This document shows, in pieces, positions 1-5,923 of a stretch of 9,655 bases of DNA. Each line of letters begins with the position of its first letter. Position 1 is the first letter of the stretch. A program made the translations under genes and the position numbers. This DNA is from SAR116 cluster bacterium. Its GTDB lineage: Bacteria > Pseudomonadota > Alphaproteobacteria > Puniceispirillales > Puniceispirillaceae. The stretch lies in assembly GCA_002683535.1 (NCBI GenBank), contig NYTO01000052.1, positions 18,126 to 27,780 on the forward strand. Reading direction: 5' to 3'. The notes under the pieces are model-generated. The model did not search any database. It saw only the letters and a program-made list of their open reading frames with translations, and was not told the DNA's origin.

Positions 1-1091
1 TCAAACACACGGTCGGGGAATCTGGTCTTGATCTTGTCGAGGCCGGTACCGGATGGCATGGCGGCTGTGATCGCCACGATCTTGTCATCCTGCTCGGCCG
101 CCGCCATCAGCCCTTTTGCAAAAACCGATGTATAGCTTGGTGCGTTTCCAGCACTCTTTTGCTGTGTTCCCGTAATCACATCAAACTTCGGCACGGCATG
201 ATATTTTTCCGCAGACGGGCCAGCAAAAGGATGGCCCTTGCCCTTTTCAGTGACGACATGGACCAGCACCGGACCACGCGCATGCCCGTCGCGGATATTC
301 TTCAACACGGGCAGAAGATGCGCCATGTCATGACCGTCAATCGGGCCGATATGCAGAAAGCCAAGCTGGCTGAACACCGAATTGCCACTGATCAGATCCC
401 GCGCTGCCTCACGCGCCCGCCGCGCCGTCCGCTCAATCTCGGCCGGAAATTTCGCTGCAACTTCGCGCATCAGATCGCGAATCGAATGGAATGGCTCGGA
501 TGTAATCAGGCGCGACAGATAGCTGCTCATCGCACCAACCGGCTGGGCAATCGACATGTCGTTGTCATTCAGGATGACAATCAGCCGCGAATCCGACGCG
601 CCGGCATTATTCATTCCCTCAAACGCCATACCTGCGCTCATTGCGCCATCGCCAATAACCGCAATCACATTTCGCTGTACGCCCTGCAGATCGCTGCCGA
701 CAGCCATGCCAAGGCCGGCTGAAATCGATGTTGACGAATGGCCCGCACCAAAGGGATCGAACGCGGATTCGCTGCGCTTGGTAAATCCGGACAGACCGTC
801 CTTCTGGCGCAGCGTTTCAATCCGATCGCGGCGACCGGTCAGTATCTTGTGTGGATAGGCCTGATGACCAACGTCCCAGATCACCCGGTCATGCGGTGTA
901 TTGAATACGTGATGCAACGCCACTGTAAGTTCTACAACACCAAGCCCGGCACCCAGATGACCGCCGGTTTTCGAGACCGCACCGATAGTGGCATCGCGCA
1001 GCTCGGTTGCCAGGCGCTGCAGATCCCCTTCGGGAAGACGTCGCAAATCATCAACAGAAGCAATGCGGTCTAGCAGAGGTGTTGAGGTCAT
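1..1091 (-). CDS. dxs: 1-deoxy-D-xylulose-5-phosphate synthase, N-terminal part (runs off the window)
   Basis: DXS condenses pyruvate and glyceraldehyde-3-phosphate into DXP, the thiamine-diphosphate-dependent entry step of the MEP isoprenoid pathway, in the cytoplasm. The frame is open from the ATG at 1091 for 363 codons and leaves the window inside the conserved TRFPDRVFD stretch. The family is usually about 630-640 residues, so just over half is present. Visible landmarks are [10 protein letters not shown] (residues 42-51), the GHQAYPHK histidine motif (75-82), [10 protein letters not shown] (115-124), the ThDP/Mg motif from GDG (147-149) to LNDN (174-177), and GPIDGH (249-254). The catalytic glutamate of the IAEQHA motif lies beyond the edge. 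The start fits the family N-terminus, but only a weak GGAAAA precedes it. A stop lies upstream in frame at 1131-1133. The gene is 64 bases downstream of ispA, in the common xseB-ispA-dxs order. A 14-codon leader ORF overlaps its start. Confidence 0.97.
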   Translation of the reverse strand, partial: MTSTPLLDRIASVDDLRRLPEGDLQRLATELRDATIGAVSKTGGHLGAGLGVVELTVALHHVFNTPHDRVIWDVGHQAYPHKILTGRRDRIETLRQKDGLSGFTKRSESAFDPFGAGHSSTSISAGLGMAVGSDLQGVQRNVIAVIGDGAMSAGMAFEGMNNAGASDSRLIVILNDNDMSIAQPVGAMSSYLSRLITSEPFHSIRDLMREVAAKFPAEIERTARRAREAARDLISGNSVFSQLGFLHIGPIDGHDMAHLLPVLKNIRDGHARGPVLVHVVTEKGKGHPFAGPSAEKYHAVPKFDVITGTQQKSAGNAPSYTSVFAKGLMAAAEQDDKIVAITAAMPSGTGLDKIKTRFPDRVF

Positions 1092-1129
1092 CCGGTTTTC
1101 CACGGGCAGGCACGCCTGCCGACATTCAT
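1088..1129 (-). promoter_or_regulatory. Short leader ORF with hairpin, overlapping the dxs start codon
   Basis: In the ispA-dxs gap an ATG at 1129 opens a 13-residue [16 protein letters not shown]. Its TGA (1090-1088) overlaps the dxs ATG (1091-1089) as ATGA, the usual arrangement for translational coupling. The ORF contains a perfect inverted repeat, GGCAGG-4 nt-CCTGCC in the core (1105-1120). No T-tract follows, so it is not a classic terminator. Its own ribosome binding site is weak (GGAAAC, with too long a spacing). An isolated TATAAC at 1146-1141 could be a -10 box but lacks a matching -35. The overlap and hairpin are seen directly; a regulatory role is inference and chance is a fair alternative. 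Confidence 0.3.
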
Positions 1130-1155
1130 GTTACGTTTCCGTTATATAAGACGTA

Positions 1156-2061
1156 TCACGATCGCCGCTTAATTGCGAATCGCGCAATTTCCTGCAGCGG
1201 TTCTGCCGCCGCGCCCCATGGTGACAGCCTGTCAGTGGCGGCCTCGATCAGTGCCGTTGCAGCATCGCGGGCCGCCGCAAGCCCCATCAGGCTTACGAAA
1301 CTGCCCTTGCCGCGCACCGCATCCTGTCCAGCCGGCTTGCCAAGCGCTTCGGGCGTACTTTCATGATCAAGACAGTCATCGGCAATCTGGAATGCCAGCC
1401 CCAGATCGCGCGAATAGCTGTCCAGTGCCGCCATCAATTCGGCATCCGCGCGCCCGTATATACCACCGGCACAGGCCGCAAAATGGATCAGCGCGCCGGT
1501 TTTCATGCCCTGCATCTGGCGAATCTCGTCAAGTGACAGGGCGCTGCCCGCGCGTGCACGGTCCTCAGCCTGCAAATCAAGCATCTGGCCGCCAGCCATT
1601 CCATCTACGCCTGATGCCGCAGCCAGCCCCGCCACCAGCGCGGACCGCACCGCAGGGTCGGCATGCGTTGCTTCATCTGCCAGCAATCCGAACGCCAGCG
1701 TCTGCAGCGCATCACCGGCAAGGACAGCTGTCGCCTCATCAAACGCCAGATGACAGGCCGCAACCCCGCGCCGTGTGGCCGCATCATCCATTGAAGGCAG
1801 ATCATCATGAATCAGCGAATAGGCGTGCAGACATTCAATCGCCGCCGCCACCCGCACAGCCGATCCGGATGTGGTCTGCGCGCCGGCCAACCGCGCCGCG
1901 CCAAGCGCCAGCGCCGCCCGCATTCTTTTGCCACCATTCATTGTGGCATAGCGCATCGCCGCCACCAGACGGTCGGCCGGACCGGTCATGGCATCGAACA
2001 TGTCCGCCAGAAAGGCAGCCGTGGTTGCCGCATCCCGTTCAACAATGTCTGGTAGTGTCAT
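1156..2061 (-). CDS. ispA: (2E,6E)-farnesyl diphosphate synthase, class 1 polyprenyl synthase
   Basis: IspA condenses DMAPP/GPP with IPP to give farnesyl diphosphate, the precursor of undecaprenyl phosphate, quinone side chains and other isoprenoids; it is cytoplasmic. The 301-residue length is normal. Residues 42-48 (NGGKRMR) form the IPP-binding motif. The first Asp-rich motif is DDLPSMDD (86-93) followed by RRG (97-99). The second is DDCLD (228-232), with Cys where Ile is more common. MKTG (186-189) and GKGSFVSLMG (251-260) also match the family. The Tyr at residue 81, five before the first motif, and the two-residue PS insertion inside it are the chain-length features of bacterial FPP synthases. 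This argues against a long-chain octaprenyl enzyme. The start is 5 bases after the xseB stop, with a GAGG ribosome binding site overlapping that stop, so the two are probably translated together. Confidence 0.95.
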   Translation of the reverse strand: MTLPDIVERDAATTAAFLADMFDAMTGPADRLVAAMRYATMNGGKRMRAALALGAARLAGAQTTSGSAVRVAAAIECLHAYSLIHDDLPSMDDAATRRGVAACHLAFDEATAVLAGDALQTLAFGLLADEATHADPAVRSALVAGLAAASGVDGMAGGQMLDLQAEDRARAGSALSLDEIRQMQGMKTGALIHFAACAGGIYGRADAELMAALDSYSRDLGLAFQIADDCLDHESTPEALGKPAGQDAVRGKGSFVSLMGLAAARDAATALIEAATDRLSPWGAAAEPLQEIARFAIKRRS

Positions 2062-2066
2062 TTGCC

Positions 2067-2327
2067 TCAGTCTTCGACGGCGAAGGGGGCAGTGCTGTCC
2101 GGCGCTGATCCATCAGCCGGCAAGCGCAATTGCTCTACTTTCATGCGGGCTTCTTCAAGGCGGGCCTGACAATGCGTCTTTAGTGCCGTACCGCGCTCAA
2201 ATGCAGTGATCGCATCATCCAGCGATACGTTTCCCGCCTCCAGTGCGGCTACAATTGTCTCAAGTTCACGCAGGGCATCTTCAAAGCTGATAGCCCCAAG
2301 ATCGGCGGCAGGTGCGTTTTCGGTCAT
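2067..2327 (-). CDS. xseB: Exodeoxyribonuclease VII small subunit
   Basis: XseB is the small helical subunit of exonuclease VII, which degrades single-stranded DNA to oligonucleotides together with the large catalytic subunit XseA (not in this window). The 86-residue protein carries the family core SFEDALRELETIVAALEAG (residues 14-32), then AFERGTALKTHCQARLEEA (42-60). These match E. coli XseB closely and form a two-helix coiled coil. The tail after residue 70 is acidic, Ala/Pro-rich and not conserved. I chose the ATG at 2327 because GGAGAG sits 4 bases before it. An in-frame ATG at 2357 would add ten residues foreign to the family and has no clear ribosome binding site. It is followed by ispA after 5 bases and preceded by the interrupted regulator. 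Confidence 0.93.
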   Translation of the reverse strand: MTENAPAADLGAISFEDALRELETIVAALEAGNVSLDDAITAFERGTALKTHCQARLEEARMKVEQLRLPADGSAPDSTAPFAVED

Positions 2328-2357
2328 GTATCTCTCCGGGTCAAACCTCTGCCACAT

Positions 2358-2819
2358 CTACTCCTTGGACAAGGCTGCCGCAATGCTCTTTACCATGTCG
2401 GCAGCCCGCTTTCTGAGGCTGGTGTCTTCAATACTATAATATGCCCGGACAAGCTCAAGTGTTTCTCGGCGTGCCATCGGATCTTTTACGGGATCCCTGC
2501 CCTTGCCGTCGACATCAACCCCGCTGGCCACCCGCCGGGGCGAGCTGCGCATTGTCGTTTCCGACATGTCATCGAAGAAATAGCCGATTGGCGCATCAAG
2601 TATCTAGCTGATATCCCACAAGCGGGACGCGCTGACCCTGTTCGCCCCGCGTTCGTATTTCTGGACTTGCTGAAAGGTGATGTTCAGCTCGGCACCAAGC
2701 TGTTCCTGGCTCATCCCCAAAAGCGTTCGGCGCAACCGGACCCGCCGCCCGACATGCTTGTCGATGGCGTTGTTGTTTGTAATGCGAAAATTGCGTTCGG
2801 ACGGCGTTTCTGCCGGCAT
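2358..2819 (-). pseudogene. PraR-type XRE family transcriptional regulator interrupted by an in-frame TAG
   Basis: The frame encodes two halves of one alphaproteobacterial XRE regulator. Residues 1-71 hold the helix-turn-helix domain: [20 protein letters not shown] (19-38), [19 protein letters not shown] (40-58), and ASRLWDIS (64-71). A TAG at 2606-2604 then stops translation. The same frame continues without any shift as ILDAPIGYFFDDM and ends in ETLELVRAYYSIEDTSLRKR and AADMVKSIAAAL, the C-terminal block of PraR-like proteins. The family usually has Gln after IS (as in ISQIL), so a single CAG-to-TAG change explains the break. Restored, the protein would be 153 residues, a normal length. The start at 2819 has a strong GAGGTG ribosome binding site. 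The downstream half has an ATG at 2567 but no clear site of its own. A 71-residue product would lack the last HTH helix. Sequencing error or suppression of the amber codon are alternatives. Confidence 0.88.
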
Positions 2820-2895
2820 GGTACCACCTCGGTTTCGCAGAGCAACGGTTCAGAAGTGCTGCGTGTGATGTCACAAGGCAGCCCAGTCTGAAGCA

Positions 2896-2924
2896 ATTGT
2901 AACCCGATTTACCGAATCTCCGAA
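2896..2924 (-). promoter_or_regulatory. Candidate promoter of the XRE regulator, with octamer repeats in the spacer
   Basis: Reading leftward, TTCGGA (2924-2919) and TACAAT (2901-2896) are separated by 17 bases. The -10 matches the sigma-70 consensus at 5 of 6 positions, the -35 at 3 of 6. The interval 2925-2902 reads as three imperfect direct octamers, ATTCGGAG, ATTCGGTA and AATCGGGT, which could be an operator. A short inverted repeat TGTGA-2 nt-TCACA (2875-2864) lies downstream in the predicted leader. This is pattern matching only. Confidence 0.3.
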
Positions 2925-2996
2925 TATTTCGGTGGACCGCGCGCCAGCCACCTGTCAGGTCACATCCCCGATGATCGAAACCAAGCCCCGAAAAGC

Positions 2997-3944
2997 CTAT
3001 ACTGCAAACTCGTCCAGCGCGGATAGCAGTGCGTGCGCGATACCATTCTCGAAGGTTGAATGGCCTGCATCATCAACCATCCGCAACGTGGCACGATTGC
3101 CCCAGGCATCGGCCAGCCGGTGCGCCGAAACAGGCGGGCAGATCACATCATGCCGTCCCTGAATGATGTGCGCGGGCAGATGCCGGATCACCTTGATATT
3201 CTGCAGGATGTGATTGTCAGGCATGAAACAGTCATTCACAAAATAATGTGCCTCCAGACGCGCCATGCTCAGCGCTGACCGGCCGGTCACACGCCGCATG
3301 CCCGCACGAAGGGTTGAACAGCTCGTCTCATAAGAGGCCCAGCGTTCCGCCGCCGGCTGGTGAACCAGCGCCTGCGAGTCCATCAGTTTCTCATGATAGC
3401 TGAGAAGGATGTCCCTGCGTTCTTCAACTGTCAGATAGCTGACAAACTGGTCATAGGCCTCAGGGAAAAACCGTCCCATGTCATGCAGAAACCAGTCGAC
3501 CTCGGCGCGTGTTCCCAAAAAGATACCGCGCAGAATCAGGCCGGATACACGCTCGGGGTGGGCAATGGCATAGGCCAGCGCCAGCGTGCTGCCCCACGAC
3601 CCGCCAAACAACAGCCATTGCTCTATTCCCAGCTGCTGGCGCAACACCTCTATGTCGGCAATCAGGTCCTGCGTGGTATTTTGCGCCGTCTCGCCATGTG
3701 GCAGCGATTGCCCGCTTCCCCGCTGGTCAAACAGCACGCAGTGATATCTGTCAGGGTTGAACAGGCGACGATGTGTCGGGGATATTCCGGCTCCGGGGCC
3801 GCCATGAATGAACAGGACCGGCTTACCGTCCAGCCGCCCGCATTGTTCATAGTAGATCTGATGCAATCCGCGATCCAGCCGCCCCTGGGCAAAAGGGGCC
3901 GACACCGGAAACAGTTCCTTGTCTTCGATAAATGCATGCGCCAT
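2997..3944 (-). CDS. pip: Proline iminopeptidase (prolyl aminopeptidase), alpha/beta hydrolase, peptidase family S33
   Basis: This enzyme removes N-terminal proline from peptides in the cytoplasm and serves peptide turnover. The 315-residue length is normal. The oxyanion-hole motif HGGPGAG is at residues 47-53 and the family motif DQRGSGQS at 73-80. The nucleophile elbow GGSWGS is at 114-119 (Ser116), followed by LALAYAIAHPERV (121-133). The charge-relay Asp is probably Asp266 in QGRHDVICPP and the His is His295 in DDAGHS, so the triad is complete. There is no signal peptide. The start at 3944 fits the family N-terminus but has no Shine-Dalgarno sequence. A TATGAT ends 6 bases before the ATG, suggesting a leaderless transcript. 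It stands alone, 141 bases after carD and about 180 before the XRE regulator, and has no obvious functional link with either. Confidence 0.95.
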   Translation of the reverse strand: MAHAFIEDKELFPVSAPFAQGRLDRGLHQIYYEQCGRLDGKPVLFIHGGPGAGISPTHRRLFNPDRYHCVLFDQRGSGQSLPHGETAQNTTQDLIADIEVLRQQLGIEQWLLFGGSWGSTLALAYAIAHPERVSGLILRGIFLGTRAEVDWFLHDMGRFFPEAYDQFVSYLTVEERRDILLSYHEKLMDSQALVHQPAAERWASYETSCSTLRAGMRRVTGRSALSMARLEAHYFVNDCFMPDNHILQNIKVIRHLPAHIIQGRHDVICPPVSAHRLADAWGNRATLRMVDDAGHSTFENGIAHALLSALDEFAV

Positions 3945-3950
3945 AGCGTG

Positions 3951-3956
3951 ATCATA
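3951..3956 (-). promoter_or_regulatory. Candidate -10 element for leaderless transcription of pip
   Basis: TATGAT (3956-3951) matches the -10 consensus at 5 of 6 positions. Counting the standard distance, the transcription start would be the A of the pip ATG at 3944. No ribosome binding site lies between them. The -35 is poor: CTGTTA or TGTTAC at 17-18 bases. A palindrome, TTACCGGTAA (3977-3968), overlaps the spacer and could be an operator. Confidence 0.35.
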
Positions 3957-4044
3957 CCCAATACCGATTACCGGTAACAGATTTTCCGACTGTCAGATGT
4001 CAGGCGCCAGCCAACAAGACAAGAGACGGCGAACCCCGCCCAAA

Positions 4045-4056
4045 GTTTGATCAAAC
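4045..4056. repeat. 12-bp perfect palindrome in the carD-pip spacer
   Basis: GTTTGATCAAAC is a perfect palindrome 30 bases downstream of the carD stop. It contains the half-sites TTGAT/ATCAA of an FNR-type box, but they overlap instead of being 4 bases apart, so it is not a normal FNR site. No T-tract follows on either strand, so it is not a typical terminator. The rest of the 141-base spacer holds only the possible pip promoter. Confidence 0.4.
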
Positions 4057-4085
4057 CAGATGGCCGGATCGAACAGGGCGGCAGA

Positions 4086-4589
4086 TCAGGCAGCGTCCAT
4101 CAAATCTTCCAGCTTGGTCGCCGCAGCTTCCTGATCGATTTTTTCAATCGCCGCAAATTCGCGGGCCAGACGCTCCAGCGCGGCCTGATACATCTGCCGC
4201 TCAGAATAGGATTGCTCTGCCTGGTTTGTGCGGCGATGCAGGTCACGCACGACCTCGGCAATAGACACCGGATCGCCAGACTTGATTTTTGTTTCATATT
4301 CCTGCGCGCGGCGTGACCACATGGTCCGGCGCACCCGCGCCTTGCCCTGCAGTGTTGTGATGGCCTGCTCCATCTGCTTTTTTGAGCTGAGCGTGCGCAG
4401 CCCCAGCGAGCGCGCCTTTTCCAGCGGTACACGCAGTGTCATTCGGTCATGTTCAAAACGGACAACCAGCATCTCAAGCGCACTGCCGCCAACGTCACGT
4501 GTCTCGGTACCCAGAATCCGGCCAACACCGTGCGTCGGGTAGACGACGAAATCACCTTTATCAAAGGTGCTTTCAACTTTCTTAGTCAT
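4086..4589 (-). CDS. carD: CarD family RNA polymerase-binding transcription factor
   Basis: CarD/CdnL proteins bind the RNA polymerase beta subunit and stabilise open promoter complexes; in Alphaproteobacteria they support growth-related and rRNA transcription. The 167-residue protein is of normal length. The N-terminal Tudor-like RNAP-interaction domain shows FDKGDFVVYPTHGVGRI (residues 9-25) and continues to VPLEKA (54-59). The helical C-terminal domain carries TMWSRRAQEYETKIKSGDP (89-107). Trp91 sits where the DNA-fork-wedging Trp of actinobacterial CarD lies. Then comes AEVVRDLHRR (111-120) and a charged helix to the end. I placed the start at the ATG at 4589 because GAGGAG lies 5 bases before it and the family N-terminus begins here. 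An upstream in-frame ATG at 4628 would add 13 unrelated residues. It follows fdxA, a common alphaproteobacterial pairing. Confidence 0.95.
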   Translation of the reverse strand: MTKKVESTFDKGDFVVYPTHGVGRILGTETRDVGGSALEMLVVRFEHDRMTLRVPLEKARSLGLRTLSSKKQMEQAITTLQGKARVRRTMWSRRAQEYETKIKSGDPVSIAEVVRDLHRRTNQAEQSYSERQMYQAALERLAREFAAIEKIDQEAAATKLEDLMDAA

Positions 4590-4762
4590 TCCTGCTCCTC
4601 GTCCATTCATTGGCACCCGGTCAGGCAATAGGACCTTTTTGGTGCCTGCTTTTTCCCGTCACCGGCACCTGCCTGCAGCGAGCCCCGCCGCATGGTGTGG
4701 CTGTGGCCGCAGATAGCAACTCTGCATGCTGGCTGGAATGGCGTCAGGAAATATTGCAATTA
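4590..4762 (-). promoter_or_regulatory. Long carD leader with mutually exclusive stems
   Basis: If the predicted promoter is right, the carD leader is about 170 bases. Three segments near its 3' end can pair in alternative ways. GGTGCC (4669-4664) pairs with GGCACC (4646-4641), and the latter can instead pair with GGTGCC (4617-4612), close to the ribosome binding site. In addition CAGGCA (4648-4643) can pair with TGCCTG (4627-4622). Six-base stems like these can arise by chance in GC-rich DNA. I recognise no known riboswitch. Confidence 0.3.
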
Positions 4763-4768
4763 CATTAA

Positions 4769-4797
4769 ATAATAACTGAATTTACCCGAAAAAGCAA
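4769..4797 (-). promoter_or_regulatory. Candidate sigma-70 promoter of carD
   Basis: TTGCTT (4797-4792) and TATTAT (4774-4769) are separated by exactly 17 bases in an AT-rich patch that stands out from the surrounding GC-rich DNA. The -10 matches consensus at 5 of 6 positions, the -35 at 3 of 6. The start site would be near 4762. Confidence 0.45.
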
Positions 4798-4815
4798 TCG
4801 AAGCGCTGGGGCTTC
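4789..4815 (-). terminator. Weak intrinsic terminator candidate after fdxA
   Basis: Downstream of the fdxA stop, GAAGC (4815-4811), a 6-base loop and GCTTC (4804-4800) form a stem, followed 6 bases later by TTTTT (4793-4789). The stem is short and the T-run is displaced, so termination would be partial at best. The T-run also overlaps the -35 of the carD promoter candidate. Confidence 0.3.
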
Positions 4816-4837
4816 CCGGGGTGGCGATGCAGTCCTG

Positions 4838-5176
4838 TCAGTTGCCCTCACCCGGATTGCGCGAGAAGTATTTGTCAAACTTGCCTGCTTCTTCCTTGCT
4901 GGCTTCAGCATTCGGCATCGGATCTATGCGCTGCATGATGTTGGGCCAGACTTCCGCCATTTCGCGATTGACCTCCAACCATTTTTCGATCCCCGGCTCG
5001 GAATCCGGCAAAATGGCTTCTGGTGGGCATTCCGGCTCACAGACCCCGCAATCGATGCATTCATCAGGGTGAATGACGAGCATGTTTTCGCCTTCATAGA
5101 AGCAATCAACAGGGCATACCTCGACGCAGTCTGTGTATTTGCAGTTGATGCAGTTCTCATTGACGATGTAGGTCAT
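4838..5176 (-). CDS. fdxA: 7Fe ferredoxin, [3Fe-4S][4Fe-4S]
   Basis: A small cytoplasmic electron carrier of the Azotobacter FdI type; the partner enzymes are not evident here. The 112-residue length is typical. By alignment with the known pattern, Cys9, Cys17 and Cys50 hold the [3Fe-4S] cluster. Cys21, Cys40, Cys43 and Cys46 hold the [4Fe-4S] cluster; Cys12 and Cys25 are the two extra cysteines seen in FdI. The motif CPVDCFYEG (21-29) and the block [20 protein letters not shown] (36-55) are diagnostic. The tail [20 protein letters not shown] and the acidic C-terminus are those of alphaproteobacterial FdxA. The start at 5176 follows GGAGG with 8 bases between, and that site is partly held in a small hairpin. 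The gene lies between a TerB-like gene and carD. Confidence 0.96.
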   Translation of the reverse strand: MTYIVNENCINCKYTDCVEVCPVDCFYEGENMLVIHPDECIDCGVCEPECPPEAILPDSEPGIEKWLEVNREMAEVWPNIMQRIDPMPNAEASKEEAGKFDKYFSRNPGEGN

Positions 5177-5184
5177 TTGAAAAT

Positions 5185-5200
5185 CCTCCGCAGAATGCGG
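5185..5200 (-). promoter_or_regulatory. fdxA ribosome binding site at the foot of a hairpin
   Basis: CCGCA-TTC-TGCGG (5200-5188) is a perfect 5-bp stem with a 3-base loop. Its last two G residues are the first two of the GGAGG ribosome binding site (5189-5185). The stem might slightly reduce or time ribosome access; at 5 bp the effect could be nil. Confidence 0.35.
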
Positions 5201-5233
5201 TCAGTCTATGAAGCTTGGCCGGAACCATTTCGG

Positions 5234-5262
5234 TTTGTAGCCCAGATCACAGTCCCAAACAA
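5234..5262 (-). promoter_or_regulatory. Weak promoter candidate for fdxA
   Basis: TTGTTT (5262-5257) and TACAAA (5239-5234) are separated by 17 bases. The first matches the consensus at 3 of 6 positions, the second at 4 of 6. The start would be near 5227, giving a leader of about 50 bases. Read-through from the TerB-like gene is the alternative. Confidence 0.22.
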
Positions 5263-5304
5263 GGCACCACAAACCTGCCGGCACGGCCAGATCAGCAGGT
5301 ATAT

Positions 5305-5766
5305 CTAGCGGGCATCTAGACGCGCCCGCGCCCGTTTCTGTGCGCGTCCTGAATCGATGTCCTCGACATATAGAAGTCCGGCAAGACGCCGCATGAGTTG
5401 CGCCTCATATTCGTGCAATTCCCCGTCTGCCAGCACCACCATCCACGCCATTTCCATAATCGCAATACGGTCTTGCGCATCGGTCTCCGAACGGATGGAC
5501 CGGGTCAGCCCGTGAATTTCTATGCGGCTGTCCTGCGCCGCAACAGCCGAATCAATGATCGATTCCACATCACTGGCGCTCATGTGCAAATCGGCCTGCA
5601 ATGCAGCAGAAATCTGGACTTTCTCGTCATCATCCAGACTGCCATCGGCCATTGCGGCCTCAACCAGCAGACCGGCAAGGGTGCGCGCCCAGTCACCATC
5701 ATCAGGCGGGGCTGCAGATGTGTCCTCGGTAAAATCACGAATCCATGCACCCAGATTGCCAAGCAT
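5305..5766 (-). CDS. TerB-domain (tellurite resistance TerB-like) family protein
   Basis: A small soluble protein of 153 residues with the two-fold acidic helical pattern of the TerB family. The first half-motif is EAAMADGSLDDDEKVQI (36-52), with ADG at 40-42 and Glu48. The second is VLADGELHEYEAQLMRRLAG (111-130), with ADG at 113-115 and Glu119/Glu121. TerB-like domains are thought to bind metal ions and appear in many stress and membrane-linked systems, but the role of stand-alone versions like this one is not established. No ter operon neighbours are present, so tellurite resistance should not be assumed. There are no signal peptide or membrane segments; the C-terminus is Arg-rich. I chose the ATG at 5766, preceded by AAGGA; a TTG at 5823 would add 19 residues encoded partly by the tandem repeats. 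Confidence 0.82.
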   Translation of the reverse strand: MLGNLGAWIRDFTEDTSAAPPDDGDWARTLAGLLVEAAMADGSLDDDEKVQISAALQADLHMSASDVESIIDSAVAAQDSRIEIHGLTRSIRSETDAQDRIAIMEMAWMVVLADGELHEYEAQLMRRLAGLLYVEDIDSGRAQKRARARLDAR

Positions 5767-5795
5767 TTCACTATATCCTTTTCTGTTATCCGCCC

Positions 5796-5823
5796 TAGAT
5801 AGCAAGCCTGCCTGAAAGTTCAA
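5796..5823 (-). promoter_or_regulatory. Candidate promoter of the TerB-like gene, -35 supplied by the repeat unit
   Basis: TTGAAC (5823-5818), part of the last 21-bp repeat, lies 16 bases from TATCTA (5801-5796). Matches are 4 of 6 and 3 of 6. The start would be near 5790, giving a leader of about 24 bases. Because every repeat carries TTGAAC, the array offers the same hexamer three times. Confidence 0.25.
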
Positions 5824-5876
5824 TCACCGGACCCGAAAGTTCAATCACAAGACCCGAAAGTTCAATCACAAAAACT
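5814..5876. repeat. Three 21-bp tandem repeats upstream of the TerB-like gene
   Basis: The 14-base core GAAAGTTCAATCAC recurs exactly at 5814, 5835 and 5856, a strict 21-bp period (two helical turns). Units 1 and 2 agree at 19 of 21 positions, units 2 and 3 at about 18 of 21. The array lies between the hslR-like stop and the TerB-like start. On the minus strand it stays open and reads VIELSGL, VIELSGP, VIELSGR in one frame. That frame also contains a 35-codon ORF (5902-5795) and is in register with the hslR-like gene past its stop. An operator array, a slippage product or a tiny coding sequence are all possible. Confidence 0.9.
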
Positions 5877-5923
5877 GTGATGCAGGCCATCATCACCGGC
5901 ATGTCTTCGTCAGACAGCGTGTC

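Noticed and set aside
159..722. 187-codon plus-strand open frame in the dxs region
   Set aside because: The opposite strand carries an unmistakable dxs reading frame across the whole interval.
1173..2108. 311-codon plus-strand open frame opposite ispA
   Set aside because: It lies antisense to a clear ispA, is Pro/Arg/Gln-rich with no family features, and reflects the GC-rich codon pattern of the true gene.
2358..2567. Separate 69-residue gene starting at the ATG at 2567
   Set aside because: It is the C-terminal half of the interrupted regulator in the same frame, and its ATG lacks a ribosome binding site.
2604..2606. TAG read as an amino acid through genome-wide code change
   Set aside because: TAG is the terminal stop of pip, the TerB-like gene and this regulator's own frame, so general reassignment is unlikely; local suppression cannot be excluded.
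2864..2875. CRP site in the regulator leader
   Set aside because: The half-sites TGTGA and TCACA are 2 bases apart rather than the required 6.
4045..4056. FNR-type box after carD
   Set aside because: The TTGAT and ATCAA half-sites overlap rather than being 4 bases apart.
5305..5766. Tellurite resistance operon
   Set aside because: Only a lone TerB-like domain is present, with none of the other ter genes nearby.
5814..5876. CRISPR array
   Set aside because: The three 21-bp units are directly adjacent with no unique spacers, and no cas genes are present.
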